64,000 bases of DNA from M0108 sp044228795 (GCA_044228795.1 JBGAUE010000011.1:40057-104056), one strand, 5' to 3'. Shown: positions 9,351-21,560, numbered from the stretch's first letter. Numbers and translations are program-made. Notes: generated by a model not told the origin, from the sequence alone.

Positions 9351-11837
9351 CTAGGTCGCGGCGCGGAGGGTCTTGAGGGGCGGGCGGATGAGCAAGGGAT
9401 AGATCGCCAGGGTTCCCGCCAGGCCGGTTAAGAGTCCGGAGCCCAGGACGCCAATGAGCCAGAGCCAGGGGTTGAAACTGAACTCCAGTCCGAAGAGGTG
9501 TTCCGCCAGGAGCCAACCGGTCACTTCGGCGAAAAGGGAGGCCAGAATCCCGGCCAGAATACCGGAGACCGTGAACTCCACGATGAGACTGGTCAGCAGG
9601 TCCCGACGGCCGGCGCCTAGGGTGCGCAGGATGCCATGTTCAAGGCGGCGCTCCTCGAGACTGGCCTGGATGCCCGCAAACATGACCAGGAGACCGGCGG
9701 CAAGGGTGAAGAGAAAAACATACTCTACCGCCAGCACCCCCCGTTCGATGACCTGGCGTACCTGATTGAGTATGGCATTCACGTCGAGGAGGGTAACACT
9801 CGGGAAACGCCGTACCAGGGCCGGGATCAGGGTCTCCTGGTCCTTGGACAGGTGGAAGCTGGTGATAAAGGTGGCGGGTTCGCCCCCCAGCAGGGCGGGC
9901 GACGAGACCACGAAGAAGTTGACGTTGAAACTATCCCACTGAACCTTGCGCAAACTGGTGACTGGGGCGCTGACCTCATGCCCGGAGATCAGGAAGGTGA
10001 TTTCGTCCCCCAGGGTTATGCCGAGGGTCTTGGCAAGCCCCTCCTCCACCGAAAATTGCGGCGGTGCCTCGGCAACCGGCCACCAGTCGCCGGCGACAAG
10101 CTGGTTGTCGGATGGCAAGCCGAGGGCCTGGCTCAGGTTGAACTCCCGCGCGGCAAGCTGCTGAGCGCGAGGATTGGCATAGGCGGAGGGCTCAACCGCG
10201 CGCCCCTGGATAGCCACCAGCCGGCCCCGGATCATGGGGTAAAGCGCCGCGGGGCCAATGTCCGCCTCGGCCAGAAAGTCCTTCAGGGGCGCTACATCGT
10301 CGGGCTGGACGTTGATCAGGAAGTGATTCGGGGCCCCCGCCGGCAACCGCTCCTGCCAGGCCCGTAGCAGATCGACGCGCACAACCGCCAGCAGGAGCAG
10401 GGCCAGGATCCCCAGACCCAGGCCGGTGATATGCAGGACGGCCCCGCCGGGGCGACGGGTGAAGCCCGCGAGGCCCAGACGCCAAACCCCCCGGGCGCGC
10501 CCGGCAAGTCCCGCTGCAAGCCGCACCAGAACCAAAACACTCAAGGCCAGGCTGGCGACTGCCCCCACCACCCCAGCCAGGAGCAGGCCGGCGAGCCGCA
10601 GATCACCCGCCTGCCAGAGGATGAGGAGCGCCATGGCCAGGACAGCGGCCGCCACGGCGAGCATGGCGGAGCCCCGGGGCGGCCCCAGGTCGCGGCGTAA
10701 GGCTCGCAGGGGCGAGACCTGAACCAATTGCAGCAGCGGCGGCAGGGCAAAGCCCAGGAGGGCGATAAGTCCCGTGGTGATACCGGTGAGAATAGGGGCC
10801 AGGGAGGGCGTGGGGAGATCAGCGGGGAACCAATCGGCGAGCAGGGCCATCAGCCCCAGCTGTCCTAGCCACCCCAAGAGGCAGCCCACCAGGCTGGCCA
10901 GGAGCCCGAACAAGACCAGCCGCAGCATAAAGACGCGCCTCAGAAGGTGATGGGGCGCGCCGAGGCAGCGCAGGATGGCCACGGCGTCGATCTGGCGCTC
11001 GACAAAACGATGGCTGGCCAGGGCGATGGCGGCCCCGGCGACCAGCAGGGTAACCAGGGTTGCCAGGTGGAGGAAACGCCCGGCGCGCTCCACGGCGGAG
11101 GCGAATTCGGGGCGGGCGTCGGCACTATCCACCAGGCGTAATTGGGCCGGAAGGGGCTGAAGCTGCCGTCTAAAGCGCTCCAACGCCTGGGCACCCCCTG
11201 CCACCAGCAAACGGTACTCGGCGCGGCTGGCCTCCGAAATGAGGCCCGTGCCTGGCAGGTCGGCGAGGTTCATCATGACCCGGGGGGCCAGGGCGAAGAA
11301 GGCCCCGCCACGATCGGGCTCCTCCCCCAGGATAGCGCCCAGGGGCAGGCGCGCGGCTCCTATCCCGACCTCCGCGCCCAACTCGGCCTCCAGGAGCAGC
11401 AAGAGCCGGGATTCGACCCAGACCTGACCCGGGGGCGGTCCCGTCGCCGCGTCCCGGTCGGGGGCGTCGAAGCCATCGCGCAACTTGAGCCGCCCACGCA
11501 AGGGGTAGGCAGCGTCCACGGCCTTGACCTCCACAAGTTGCGGCCCCTGCTCGCCCATGACGATGCTGCGAAAGGCGACAACCTGGGCCGTGGTGAGACC
11601 GAGAGCCCCCGCCTGCTGGCGATAGGTGGCCGGCAGGGGGGTAGATGACTCCAGGCGGAGATCGGCGGCGATCAGGTCGCCGCCCTGGCGGGTCATGGCC
11701 TGCTCGACCCGGTCCGTAAAGAAACCCACGGCGGTGATGGCGGCAACCGTGAGGATGAGGGCGGCGGCGAGCAGATGCAGTTCGCCGCTGCGCCCATCCT
11801 GGCGGAGCAGCCGCAGGGCAATGCGCCAGGTCATCAT
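9351..11837 (-). CDS. ybbP: ABC transporter permease, YbbP-type (FtsX/MacB domain)
   Basis: An 828-residue integral membrane protein with an N-terminal TM helix, a large periplasmic domain (about 50-255), a central block of TM helices, a second periplasmic domain (about 500-690) and a C-terminal trio of helices. This is the duplicated FtsX layout of YbbP. Its start overlaps the stop of the ATPase gene by 4 bp. The YbbAP pair with TesA is proposed to act on or export lipid-like molecules at the inner membrane; substrate unproven. Confidence 0.9.
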   Translation of the reverse strand: MMTWRIALRLLRQDGRSGELHLLAAALILTVAAITAVGFFTDRVEQAMTRQGGDLIAADLRLESSTPLPATYRQQAGALGLTTAQVVAFRSIVMGEQGPQLVEVKAVDAAYPLRGRLKLRDGFDAPDRDAATGPPPGQVWVESRLLLLLEAELGAEVGIGAARLPLGAILGEEPDRGGAFFALAPRVMMNLADLPGTGLISEASRAEYRLLVAGGAQALERFRRQLQPLPAQLRLVDSADARPEFASAVERAGRFLHLATLVTLLVAGAAIALASHRFVERQIDAVAILRCLGAPHHLLRRVFMLRLVLFGLLASLVGCLLGWLGQLGLMALLADWFPADLPTPSLAPILTGITTGLIALLGFALPPLLQLVQVSPLRALRRDLGPPRGSAMLAVAAAVLAMALLILWQAGDLRLAGLLLAGVVGAVASLALSVLVLVRLAAGLAGRARGVWRLGLAGFTRRPGGAVLHITGLGLGILALLLLAVVRVDLLRAWQERLPAGAPNHFLINVQPDDVAPLKDFLAEADIGPAALYPMIRGRLVAIQGRAVEPSAYANPRAQQLAAREFNLSQALGLPSDNQLVAGDWWPVAEAPPQFSVEEGLAKTLGITLGDEITFLISGHEVSAPVTSLRKVQWDSFNVNFFVVSSPALLGGEPATFITSFHLSKDQETLIPALVRRFPSVTLLDVNAILNQVRQVIERGVLAVEYVFLFTLAAGLLVMFAGIQASLEERRLEHGILRTLGAGRRDLLTSLIVEFTVSGILAGILASLFAEVTGWLLAEHLFGLEFSFNPWLWLIGVLGSGLLTGLAGTLAIYPLLIRPPLKTLRAAT

Positions 11838-12523
11838 GGGCCCGGCTCCAAATGGCCGGCCGTCATGCGCATCCGGCGGTCGCAGAGCGCGGCGAGCCGG
11901 GGGTCGTGAGTGACCAAGACCAGGGCGGCGCCGGCCTGGCGGCGTAGGTCAAGCAGCAGGTCGATAATCTGGTCGCCCGTGACCGGATCCAGGTTGCCGG
12001 TGGGTTCATCGGCAAAGAGCACCTGAGGACGGGGGGCATAGGCACGGGCGATAGCGACGCGCTGTTGTTCCCCCCCCGAGAGTTGCCGGGGGTAATGGTG
12101 CGCGCGGGGGGTAAGTCCGACGCGTTCCAGGGCCTCGTCAGCACGGCGAGGGGCATCCGTTGCCCCATTCAACTCCAGGGGTAGCAGGACGTTTTCGCGG
12201 GCCGTGAGGGTCGGCAGGAGCTGGAAGTTCTGGAAAACGAAACCGACCCGGCCACTCCGCAGGGCGGCACGACCATCCTCGTCGAGGCTGTCCAGAGACT
12301 GACCACAGAGCCAGACGGACCCGGCAGAGGCGTTATCGAGACCGGCCAGGAGCCCCAGCAGGGTAGACTTGCCGGACCCCGAGGCACCGAGGATAGCCAC
12401 CGCCTCACCGGCCTGGATGTCCAAATCGAGCCGCTCCAGGATGGTCAAGGCGCCGGCCGGGCCTGTAACATGCTTGGCCAATCCAACCGCCCTGGAGACG
12501 GCCATGGCCGCGGGGACTGACAT
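11834..12523 (-). CDS. ybbA: ABC transporter ATP-binding protein, YbbA-type
   Basis: I use the ATG at 12523 (229 residues). Walker A is GASGSGKST, the Q-loop FVFQNFQLLP, the signature LSGGEQQRVAIARA and Walker B VLFADEPTGNLDP, followed by the H-loop THD. This is the MacB/LolD class of ATPases that partner FtsX-type permeases. The gene overlaps divergent tesA by 20 bp at their start codons, so the two must share a compact promoter region, as in E. coli. Confidence 0.93.
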   Translation of the reverse strand: MSVPAAMAVSRAVGLAKHVTGPAGALTILERLDLDIQAGEAVAILGASGSGKSTLLGLLAGLDNASAGSVWLCGQSLDSLDEDGRAALRSGRVGFVFQNFQLLPTLTARENVLLPLELNGATDAPRRADEALERVGLTPRAHHYPRQLSGGEQQRVAIARAYAPRPQVLFADEPTGNLDPVTGDQIIDLLLDLRRQAGAALVLVTHDPRLAALCDRRMRMTAGHLEPGP

Positions 12524-13184
12524 GATCGCTTTACTCCTACTGATGGGTTTATGGTTGCCAGCCCTGGCGCTGAGCGAGGAGCCGGCGCCCGCGCCCTCAG
12601 CCCCGGTCATCCTGGTGCTGGGCGATAGTCTCAGCGCGGGCTATGGTCTGGACCCGCGACAAGGCTGGGTGTGGCTCCTGGAGGAGCGCCTCCGGGAGCG
12701 GGGCCTGTCCCACCGCGTCGTCAACGCCAGCATCTCCGGAGAGACCACCGCCGGGGGCAGGACACGACTCCCCGCCCTACTGATCCAGCACCAACCTAGG
12801 CTATTGGTGATTGAACTGGGGGCCAATGACGGACTTCGCGGACTGGGGTTTGGAGTTATCCAGGATAATCTGACGGCACTCATCCGGAGTGGGCGCAAAA
12901 GTGGCGCCAAGGTCCTGCTGAGCGCCATTCGCCTGCCACCCAATTACGGTGCGGCCTACAACGACGTCTTTCAAGCCATGTTTCAGGAGGTTGCCAAGTT
13001 AGAGGGAGTACCCCTGGTCCCGGATTTCCTGGCAGGCGTCGCCGAGGATCGCAGCCTCATGCAGGCCGACGGCCTGCATCCCACTGCCCAGGCCCAACCC
13101 CGGATCCTCGCCAACGTCTGGCCCCTGCTGGAACCCCTCCTGGTAGCGAGCCAGGGTGACACAGAACCCGACAAGGGCCAGTGA
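12504..13184 (+). CDS. tesA: Arylesterase / acyl-CoA thioesterase I TesA (GDSL family)
   Basis: Start taken at the ATG at 12504 with a GGAG site 10 bp upstream; an in-frame ATG at 12522 is an alternative. A signal peptide ends near ALA-LSEEP, so the enzyme is periplasmic. SGNH blocks are LVLGDSLSAGYGL (nucleophile Ser), the block I/II Gly in SISGETTAGG, GANDGLRG and DGLHPTAQAQ (catalytic Asp/His). It hydrolyses thioesters, esters and lysophospholipids. Divergent to ybbA. Confidence 0.93.
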   Translation: MAAGTDMIALLLLMGLWLPALALSEEPAPAPSAPVILVLGDSLSAGYGLDPRQGWVWLLEERLRERGLSHRVVNASISGETTAGGRTRLPALLIQHQPRLLVIELGANDGLRGLGFGVIQDNLTALIRSGRKSGAKVLLSAIRLPPNYGAAYNDVFQAMFQEVAKLEGVPLVPDFLAGVAEDRSLMQADGLHPTAQAQPRILANVWPLLEPLLVASQGDTEPDKGQ

Positions 13185-13316
13185 TTCAGAATGCGCGGCT
13201 GGCAATCGTCCGAGGAGGCCCTAGCCCGAATCATTCATAACCGAAGATTTCCGCTAGGATAGACCTGACGCTTCAGTCAGCGCTTCCCCAGATCTATTGC
13301 ACCAAGGACAGCCCTG

Positions 13317-15884
13317 ATGGATAAACCTTGCACGCCCGCACCCACCGCCTCGGCCCAGGGCACCCTGGGCACCTTCGCCGGGGTCTTCACCCCGAGCATC
13401 CTGACCATCCTGGGTATCATCCTGTTTCTGCGCCTGGGGTACGTAGTCGGCGCGGGGGGGTTGGGCCGGGCGCTGGCGATCCTGGCACTGGCGAATGGGA
13501 TCTCAGTGTTGACCAGCCTGTCGCTGTCGGCGGTGGCCACTAATCTGCGCGTCAAGCGCGGTGGTGACTACTACCTCATCTCGCGCACCCTGGGGCACGA
13601 GTTCGGCGGAGCCATCGGCCTGGTGCTGTTCCTGGCACAGTCCATCTCCATCGGCTTTTACTGCATCGGTTTCGCCGAGGTCCTGACCGGCATGCTCCCG
13701 GCGCCAGCCGACGCCCACCCGCACCTGATCGCGGCCGGCGCGGCAGGCCTGCTTTTCATATTGGCCTGGCTGGGTGCTGATTGGGCAACGCGCTTTCAAT
13801 ATGTGGTCATGGGCATCCTGGTCACCGCCCTGGCCTCGTTCTTCGCCGGAGGTCTGGCACAGTGGGACGGGGCACTACTCGCCCAGAACTGGTCGGCGCC
13901 GGCCCCTGCGATCGGGTTCTGGGTGTTATTTGCCCTGTTCTTCCCGGCGGTGACCGGCTTCACCCAGGGCGTGAGCATGTCCGGAGACCTCAAAGACCCG
14001 GGACGCAGCCTGCCCCAAGGCACCCTGCTGGCGGTGAGCCTATCGATCGCGATCTATCTGCTCGCTGCGGTCGTCTTTGCCGGCACCCTGCCCCACGATG
14101 AACTGGTCAGCGACTACGCGGCCATGGATCGGGTAGCGCTGATCCCACCTCTGATCGTGGCCGGGGTCTTCGCCGCCACCTTGTCGTCGGCCATGGCCTC
14201 CTTCATGGGCGCCCCCCGCATTCTGCAATCCCTCGCCGCGGACCGCCTGTTCCGCATCTTGTTACCCTTCGCCAAGGGTGCCGGCCCCCGGCACAACCCG
14301 CGGCGGGGCGTGTTGCTAGCGGGGGCCATCGCCTTGGCCACCATCAGCCTGGGTCAGCTCGATCTGATCGCGCCGGTCGTGTCCATGTTCTTCCTGATCT
14401 CCTACGGGCTGATCAACTACGCCACCTTCTTCGAGGCCAGCGCTGCCAGCCCGTCGTTCCGTCCGCGGTTTCGCTTCTTCCACCGCCACCTGAGTCTGTT
14501 GGGTGCCCTAGGCTGCCTGGGTGCCATGCTCGCCATTGACCTGGCGGCGGGCCTGGTCGCGGTAGCGCTGCTGTTCGCCATTTACGAATACCTGCGCCGC
14601 ACCGCCCCCCAGTCCCGCTGGGCGGATGGCCGGCGCTCGTACCATACCCAGCGGGTGCGCGCCCATCTGGTTGCAGCGGCGGGGGAGACCGAGCACCCCC
14701 GGGATTGGCGGCCTAACATGCTGCTGTTCTCCGACGACGCGCAGCGCCGTGCCCAGTTGTTGAGTTTCGCCTCCTGGCTGGAGGGGGACAGCGGCTTCGC
14801 CACTCTGGTCAAGATCCTGGTGGGTCGGGATGCCGGCATGCTCAAACGCAAGCGGGAGACCGAAGCGGCACTGGAAGAGGACATCCGTCAGGCCGAGGTG
14901 CAGGCATTTCCACTCGCACTGGTGGCGCCCGACCTCCAGGTTGGCGTCCAGACCTTGGTGCAAGGCTTCGGCATCGGGCCCTTGCGCGCGAATATCATCC
15001 TGGTCAACTGGCTCGAGCGCGTCCAGGGGGCTGCCGGAACCGATCGAGAGCTGATGCTCGGCAGGCACCTGCGCACCGCCTTCCGCCTCGGTTGCAACCT
15101 GGTGGTGCTCGACGGCGAGGACCCGGAATGGGCGGCTCTGCGCGCGGCCTCACCCGCCACGCGGCGCATCGACGTCTGGTGGCGGGGCGATGCCAGTAGC
15201 CGCCTCATGCTGCTGCTTGCACACCTGATGACCCGCACCGGGGACTGGGAAGGGGCCCGCATTCGCCTGCTCGGCATCTGCTGTACCGATGCATCCACCG
15301 AGACCGCCGCAAGCTTGCGCAGCACCCTGGAGGAGGTACGTATTCAGGCCGAGGCGGTACTCGTGGAGTCGGCAGACGCCCAGGCGGTCACGCACTACTC
15401 GGCCGATGCGTCATTGGTGTTCCTGCCTTTGCGCCTGCGCGGCCACCAGCCCCTGGGACCCTTCGACGGCCCGCTGGAGGCCCTGCTCGCACCCCTGCCC
15501 GTGACCGCCCTGATGCTCGCGGCCGAGGACATGGCACTCGACGCCGAGCCGGAAGAGGGTGCGGCGGCCGAGACGGCCCAGGTCCTGGACGCCCTCAATG
15601 ACGCTGAACGGCTCGCCGAGCTGACCGCTCAGGACGCCCGCAAGGCCGAGGCGGCGGCGCAGAAAGGGCGCGCCCTGCTGGAGGCCAAGACCGCAGACGC
15701 CACAGAGCCTGACACCCTGGCGCGGTTGACCGAGCAATTGCAGCACTTGGAGACACGGGAGGAAAAGGCTCGGCGCCGCGCCGCCCGCTTCGCCGCGAAG
15801 GCCAAGGCCGCCAAGGACGAGGCTCTGGCCCAGGGTCTCCTGCCCGCCCAGCAGGAGGGCGACACTGGCGATCGTCGGCAATAA
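13317..15884 (+). CDS. SLC12-type (cation-chloride cotransporter-like) permease
   Basis: An 855-residue protein. The first 430 residues form about 12 TM helices of the APC/SLC12 fold, with TFAGVFTPSILTILGIILFL at TM1 and a KRGGDYYLISRTLG segment typical of bacterial Na-K-Cl-like cotransporters. A large soluble C-terminal region follows. The last 110 residues (about 740-850) are Ala/Glu/Arg-rich and predicted coiled coil. Substrate is not determinable. It stands alone, 130 bp after tesA. Confidence 0.82.
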   Translation: MDKPCTPAPTASAQGTLGTFAGVFTPSILTILGIILFLRLGYVVGAGGLGRALAILALANGISVLTSLSLSAVATNLRVKRGGDYYLISRTLGHEFGGAIGLVLFLAQSISIGFYCIGFAEVLTGMLPAPADAHPHLIAAGAAGLLFILAWLGADWATRFQYVVMGILVTALASFFAGGLAQWDGALLAQNWSAPAPAIGFWVLFALFFPAVTGFTQGVSMSGDLKDPGRSLPQGTLLAVSLSIAIYLLAAVVFAGTLPHDELVSDYAAMDRVALIPPLIVAGVFAATLSSAMASFMGAPRILQSLAADRLFRILLPFAKGAGPRHNPRRGVLLAGAIALATISLGQLDLIAPVVSMFFLISYGLINYATFFEASAASPSFRPRFRFFHRHLSLLGALGCLGAMLAIDLAAGLVAVALLFAIYEYLRRTAPQSRWADGRRSYHTQRVRAHLVAAAGETEHPRDWRPNMLLFSDDAQRRAQLLSFASWLEGDSGFATLVKILVGRDAGMLKRKRETEAALEEDIRQAEVQAFPLALVAPDLQVGVQTLVQGFGIGPLRANIILVNWLERVQGAAGTDRELMLGRHLRTAFRLGCNLVVLDGEDPEWAALRAASPATRRIDVWWRGDASSRLMLLLAHLMTRTGDWEGARIRLLGICCTDASTETAASLRSTLEEVRIQAEAVLVESADAQAVTHYSADASLVFLPLRLRGHQPLGPFDGPLEALLAPLPVTALMLAAEDMALDAEPEEGAAAETAQVLDALNDAERLAELTAQDARKAEAAAQKGRALLEAKTADATEPDTLARLTEQLQHLETREEKARRRAARFAAKAKAAKDEALAQGLLPAQQEGDTGDRRQ

Positions 15885-16090
15885 GAAGATGTCGCAGCCA
15901 GCGACGTCGCAGACTTTTCGGTCGACGCGACCCTGCGCCCTCTGTTCATCCGGCTGGGCTGACCCACGGCTGCTTGCACTCCAAACAGTCGACCCCGGAG
16001 AGCCGGATCTTATGAGCCGCAGGAAGCCAGTTTTCCCTGGCTGACCCAGGGCTTTCGAACAGACTGGCCAGGAGGCATCGCAAGACCCGA

Positions 16091-16833
16091 TTAGGCAAAA
16101 GCCGCCTGAAAAGCCGGGTTGGAGGCCTCGTCCAGCAGTACGGTGACTACCTGATCCCGACAGACACGGGCGATCGGCAATTCCTCGCCCGCACGCCAGC
16201 CTCTCAATGCCTCACGCTTACTGATACCCGTGGCCAATACCAACAATTGCCGGGTATTCTGGAGTGCCTTGAGGCCCAGACTCACCCGATCGGGAGGCGG
16301 TTTAGGGGCATCGTGAACCGGGACCGTCCAGGCCTCGGGGTCCAGTGGACGTCCCGGGAATAAACTAGCGGTATGCCCATCCTCCCCAACCCCGAGGAGC
16401 ACCAGGTCGAAGGGGACCGCCGCCGCTATGATGCGGCCATAGGATGCCGCCGCCACCTCGGCCCCCTGCTCCGCGGCAATGAGATGAACCCTGTCAGCGG
16501 CAAAGGGCAGCTGGGACAGCAGCACCCGTTCGACCATCTGACTGTTGCGCTCGGCATGGTTCGTCGGCAGGCAACGCTCATCGCCACAGAATAATTCCCA
16601 TTTATCCCAATCACTTGTCTCTTTTGCCAACCGGCGGTAAGCCGCCTCGGGCGTCCGCCCCCCCGCCAGCACCAGGCGAAACCGCCCCCGCTGCGCGATG
16701 GCCTCGGCGGCCGCCTCGACCATCAGCCGCGCGGCGGCCAGTGCCACCCGATCGGCATCCGGCAGGACTCGCCAGACTGACGTTCCGGCGCTCAAACCGG
16801 CGAGGGTCATGCTTATGCCAGGGGTTGCCACCT

Positions 16834-16837
<4 letters not shown>
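16091..16837 (-). CDS. pgl: 6-phosphogluconolactonase
   Basis: A 248-residue protein with VLAGGRTPEAAYRRLA near the N-terminus, FCGDERCLP and GVGEDGHTASLFPG, the DevB-type lactonase signatures. It hydrolyses 6-phosphogluconolactone, the second step of the oxidative pentose phosphate pathway. Its ATG overlaps the zwf stop (ATGA), so translation is probably coupled. Last gene of the leftward yjbQ-rlp-gnd-zwf-pgl run. Confidence 0.95.
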
Positions 16838-18307
<1,470 letters not shown>

Positions 18308-18315
<8 letters not shown>

Positions 18316-19750
18316 CGACCCGGCGCTCCTCTAGATCACCCGTCCAGTCAGTATGAAAGCGCCCCTCGCCGGGGACATCGAGGTGACTGTAGGTGTGGGC
18401 CCCGAAGTAATCTCGTTGGGCCTGGAGGAGATTGGCCGGGAGGATTGCACTACGATAGCCATCGAAGAAGGTCAGGGCGGCGGCGAAACCAGGCAGTGGG
18501 ATGCCGATTTGAATACCCAGAGTCACCGCCCGGCGCCACCCGGTCTCGGCCCGACGGATGGCGGCGGCGAAGAAATCGTCGAACAGTAGGTTTTCCAAGT
18601 CCGGGACCTGGTCGAAGGCGCGTTTGATATCGCCGAGAAAGCGGCTACGGATAATGCAACCACCTCGCCAGAGCAGGGCAATGTCGCCATAGGCAAGCTT
18701 CCAGCCGAAGCGTGCGCTGGCCGCCCGCAGCAACATGAAACCCTGAGCGTAGGACACCAGTTTGGCGGCGTAGAGGGCATCATGGATGAACTCAACCCAG
18801 GGCTGAGAGAGATCCCCATCCCAGGCCTTGGCCGCGACCGGGAAGACCCGCGCCGCGCGCGCACGTTCCCCCTTCAGGGCCGAGAGCAATCGCGCATTGA
18901 CCGCCTCGCCAATGAGGGTGAGGGGGATACCCTGCTCCAGAGCGTCCATGGCGGTCCACTGGCCCGTGCCCTTTTGGCCCGCGCTATCCAGGATACGATC
19001 CACCCGGGGCGTACCATCCAGATCGCGAACGGCAAGGATGGCGGCGGTGATCTCGATCAGGTAGGACTCCAGCAGGCCCTGGTTCCAATGCGCGAACACC
19101 TCGGCGACGTGATCCGCACTCAGATTCAGGCCATGGCGCAGGAGCTGATAGGCCTCGGCGATGAGTTGCATATCGCCGTATTCGATGCCGTTGTGGACCA
19201 TCTTGACGTAATGCCCGGCACCGCCCTCCCCCACCCACTGGCAACAAGGCTCGCCTTCGGCCACCGCCGCGATGGACTGGAACATCTCACGAACCACCGG
19301 CCAGGCCTCTGGATCGCCCCCGGGCATGAGGGAAGGCCCGTGGCGCGCCCCCTCCTCCCCGCCCGATACGCCCATGCCGAGAAAGCGCAAGCCGCTTGCG
19401 GATAGCCGGGCGTAACGGCGCGCCGTATCCGGGTAGTGGGAATTGCCCCCATCGATGATGACGTCACCGGGAGCCAGGAGCGGGACCAACTGTTCGATAA
19501 CCGCGTCAACCCCCGGACCCGCGCGCACCATCAAGAGTACCACCCGTGGCGAGCGCAGAGCTCCAACCAAGTCCTCCAGGGAAGCGCAACCCAGGATATC
19601 GCGCCCGGCTGCCTCCCCCACCAGAAACTCCTGGGTCCGCTCCCAGGTGCGGTTGTAAACAGCCACCTTATGGCCGTGGTCGCTGAAATTAAGGACCAGA
19701 TTACGGCCCATGACCGCGAGGCCGATCACGCCTAAGTGGGCCTTACCCAT
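18308..19750 (-). CDS. gnd: 6-phosphogluconate dehydrogenase, decarboxylating
   Basis: A 480-residue protein starting MGKAHLGVIGLAVMGRNLVL, the NADP-binding Rossmann start. The signature LGMGVSGGEEGARHGPS and the catalytic region HYVKMVHNGIEYGDMQ are present. It oxidatively decarboxylates 6-phosphogluconate to ribulose 5-phosphate, giving NADPH. It starts 17 bp after the RuBisCO-like gene stops, on the same strand. Confidence 0.97.
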
Positions 19751-19767
19751 AGATTCCTCCTGTTGTT

Positions 19768-21093
19768 TCAGCTGGTGATGGCAACTGGGGCCGACGGCGC
19801 CTTACCGAAGGCCGCGATGGCGCTGCGTAACTCGGGATTTGCTTCCGCGTGTCGCTCGATGGGGATACCGAGCCGACACGCATCCCAGGCCTGGCAAACA
19901 CTGGTAGCACCGGCTTCAGGCCCCATGGGATGCCCAAAAACACCCCGGCCTGGCACGAACCCAAAATCCACGGACCCGACCTTGCGATAGACACTAACCA
20001 GTGTGCCCGCCCAATCGCTCCCCCCGGGCATGGGCAGAGAGCGCTTGATGGGTCCCATCTCGTCCAGACAGGCGGCGATATTCTCGATGACCTCGGCCTC
20101 GGGCGTCATCATGCGGGTGCCGAAGCCGGGCATAATGATGGCATCGCAACCCGCCAGCCGTTGCAGCTTGGTAATCACCCGTGAATGCACTCCATAGTGA
20201 GGCAGGCGACTGCAGGCGGCCGTGAATGCGAAATGCGCGATCAGAGGCACCCTGGCATGCCTTCTCAGCATGCGCACCGCGCTTAAACCCAGCGGCATGG
20301 CATTCACGAGTACGGCATTGGCGCCGTTATTTACGGCGATATCGTGCAGATCACATAAACGATCCACCTCGTCGGTGATATTAGCCAGATACATCTTGGG
20401 TCGCCCAGTGGCTTCCTCCGCCTGCCGCCGCGCCGCTCCCAGCAGTGCAGAACGCCTCTCCAGACTGCACCATGCCATGTCGGCCAGCATCTCATCGTCC
20501 TTGGCAACGTCAAGGCCGCCCACCCAGCCCCGATACCCGGCTTCGCAAAAGGCCTCCGGCGGCAGACCGAGATTCGGTTTGATCACGCCAAAGAAGATCG
20601 GCCGATCGAATACCTGCAAGCGTTCCCGAATCCCTTGGATGCCGAATTGCGGACCTTGAAACTGGGCGAGAAAGGAGTGAGGAAATTCAATATTCAGCAA
20701 CTTGACAATCGGTATGCCCGGCGAGAAATAGGTGCCCTCGCCGCACACGGCACTGAGAAGGTTAGGAATCCGAGGCCCGAAATTGTCATGAGGATGGGCA
20801 ATCCGCAGCCGACAGGCGTGGATGGGTCCACTCCTTTCGCACGGAATAGGGTAGCTGAGTCGCGGCAGTACGGCCTCGACTCTAAAATCGACGACCTTGG
20901 CAGCGAATCGCGGCCGCAAGTCTTCGCAATGGCCCACCCGTTGCCATTGAGCCGTGGACTGCTCGCTACAAAAATGAGCGGCCGCGGCACGCGGATCCCC
21001 GATACACTCAATGTAATACTCCAGCCAAAGATAACGTTCCGAATCCAGATCATGTGGATTCGCAAAGAATCCTGCAACATCGGAGGCGTTCAA
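19768..21093 (-). CDS. RuBisCO-like protein, form IV (IV-Photo type)
   Basis: A 441-residue RuBisCO large-subunit homologue. By eye it matches the Chlorobium-type form IV protein almost throughout (for example AHFCSEQSTAQW, HPHDNFGPRIPNLL, YLANITDEVD, FGFVPGRGVFGHPMGP). K172 (in GVIKPN), K198, D200 and E201 (GGLDVAKDDE) keep the first catalytic lysine and the metal-binding triad. The second lysine of KPK is N174, the CO2-gating loop lysine is R327, and the usual active-site His of the next strand is M321. It therefore should not fix CO2 and more likely performs an enolase/isomerase-type reaction, linked in green sulfur bacteria to sulfur metabolism and stress. It lies between yjbQ (3 bp) and gnd (17 bp). 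Confidence 0.93.
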   Translation of the reverse strand: MNASDVAGFFANPHDLDSERYLWLEYYIECIGDPRAAAAHFCSEQSTAQWQRVGHCEDLRPRFAAKVVDFRVEAVLPRLSYPIPCERSGPIHACRLRIAHPHDNFGPRIPNLLSAVCGEGTYFSPGIPIVKLLNIEFPHSFLAQFQGPQFGIQGIRERLQVFDRPIFFGVIKPNLGLPPEAFCEAGYRGWVGGLDVAKDDEMLADMAWCSLERRSALLGAARRQAEEATGRPKMYLANITDEVDRLCDLHDIAVNNGANAVLVNAMPLGLSAVRMLRRHARVPLIAHFAFTAACSRLPHYGVHSRVITKLQRLAGCDAIIMPGFGTRMMTPEAEVIENIAACLDEMGPIKRSLPMPGGSDWAGTLVSVYRKVGSVDFGFVPGRGVFGHPMGPEAGATSVCQAWDACRLGIPIERHAEANPELRSAIAAFGKAPSAPVAITS

Positions 21094-21096
21094 TCT

Positions 21097-21525
21097 TTAA
21101 CCCAGCCCAAAAATATGGACGTGAACGGTTCGCATTTCCCTGGGGCCATCGAGTTCGATAAAGAGAATCGACTGCCAGTCCCCCAACAAAAGCCCGCCAC
21201 TAACCACCGGGATACTAACGGAGGGACTCAAAAATAGGCCAGCCAAATGGGCATGCGCATTCTGCCTGCCATCGACAGGATTCACATCATGCCTATAGCC
21301 GGCCCCACGCGGGGCAACCCGAGCCAGGTAATCGACCATGTCCTGTTGCAGGCCAGACTCACATTCATTGAGGCTCACAAAGGCCGTGGTATGACTGGAA
21401 ATTAAGGTAAGGAGACCGTTTCTAACCTTACTTAGGACGAGCAAGTCTTTCACCTGGCTAGTAATGTCGATGACTTGGATAGGCTCGTTGGTCGCTAACC
21501 GAACCTCTTTGAGAACAGATTTCAT
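21097..21525 (-). CDS. YjbQ/UPF0047 family protein
   Basis: A 142-residue protein from the ATG at 21525 (a GTG at 21534 is possible). It carries the family blocks ISSHTTAFVSLNECESG, HDVNPVDGRQNAHAHLAGL and WQSILFIELDGPR. Members have weak thiamine-phosphate-synthase-like activity in vitro, but their true role is unclear. It stops 3 bp before the RuBisCO-like gene starts, so the two are almost certainly cotranscribed. Confidence 0.9.
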   Translation of the reverse strand: MKSVLKEVRLATNEPIQVIDITSQVKDLLVLSKVRNGLLTLISSHTTAFVSLNECESGLQQDMVDYLARVAPRGAGYRHDVNPVDGRQNAHAHLAGLFLSPSVSIPVVSGGLLLGDWQSILFIELDGPREMRTVHVHIFGLG

Positions 21526-21560
21526 TGAGAACACGAATCCTTATTCTTGGACGGTCCGGG

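Noticed and set aside
19768..21093. Functional CO2-fixing RuBisCO
   Set aside because: The loop lysine, the second lysine of KPK and an active-site His are replaced; the sequence follows the form IV-Photo pattern.
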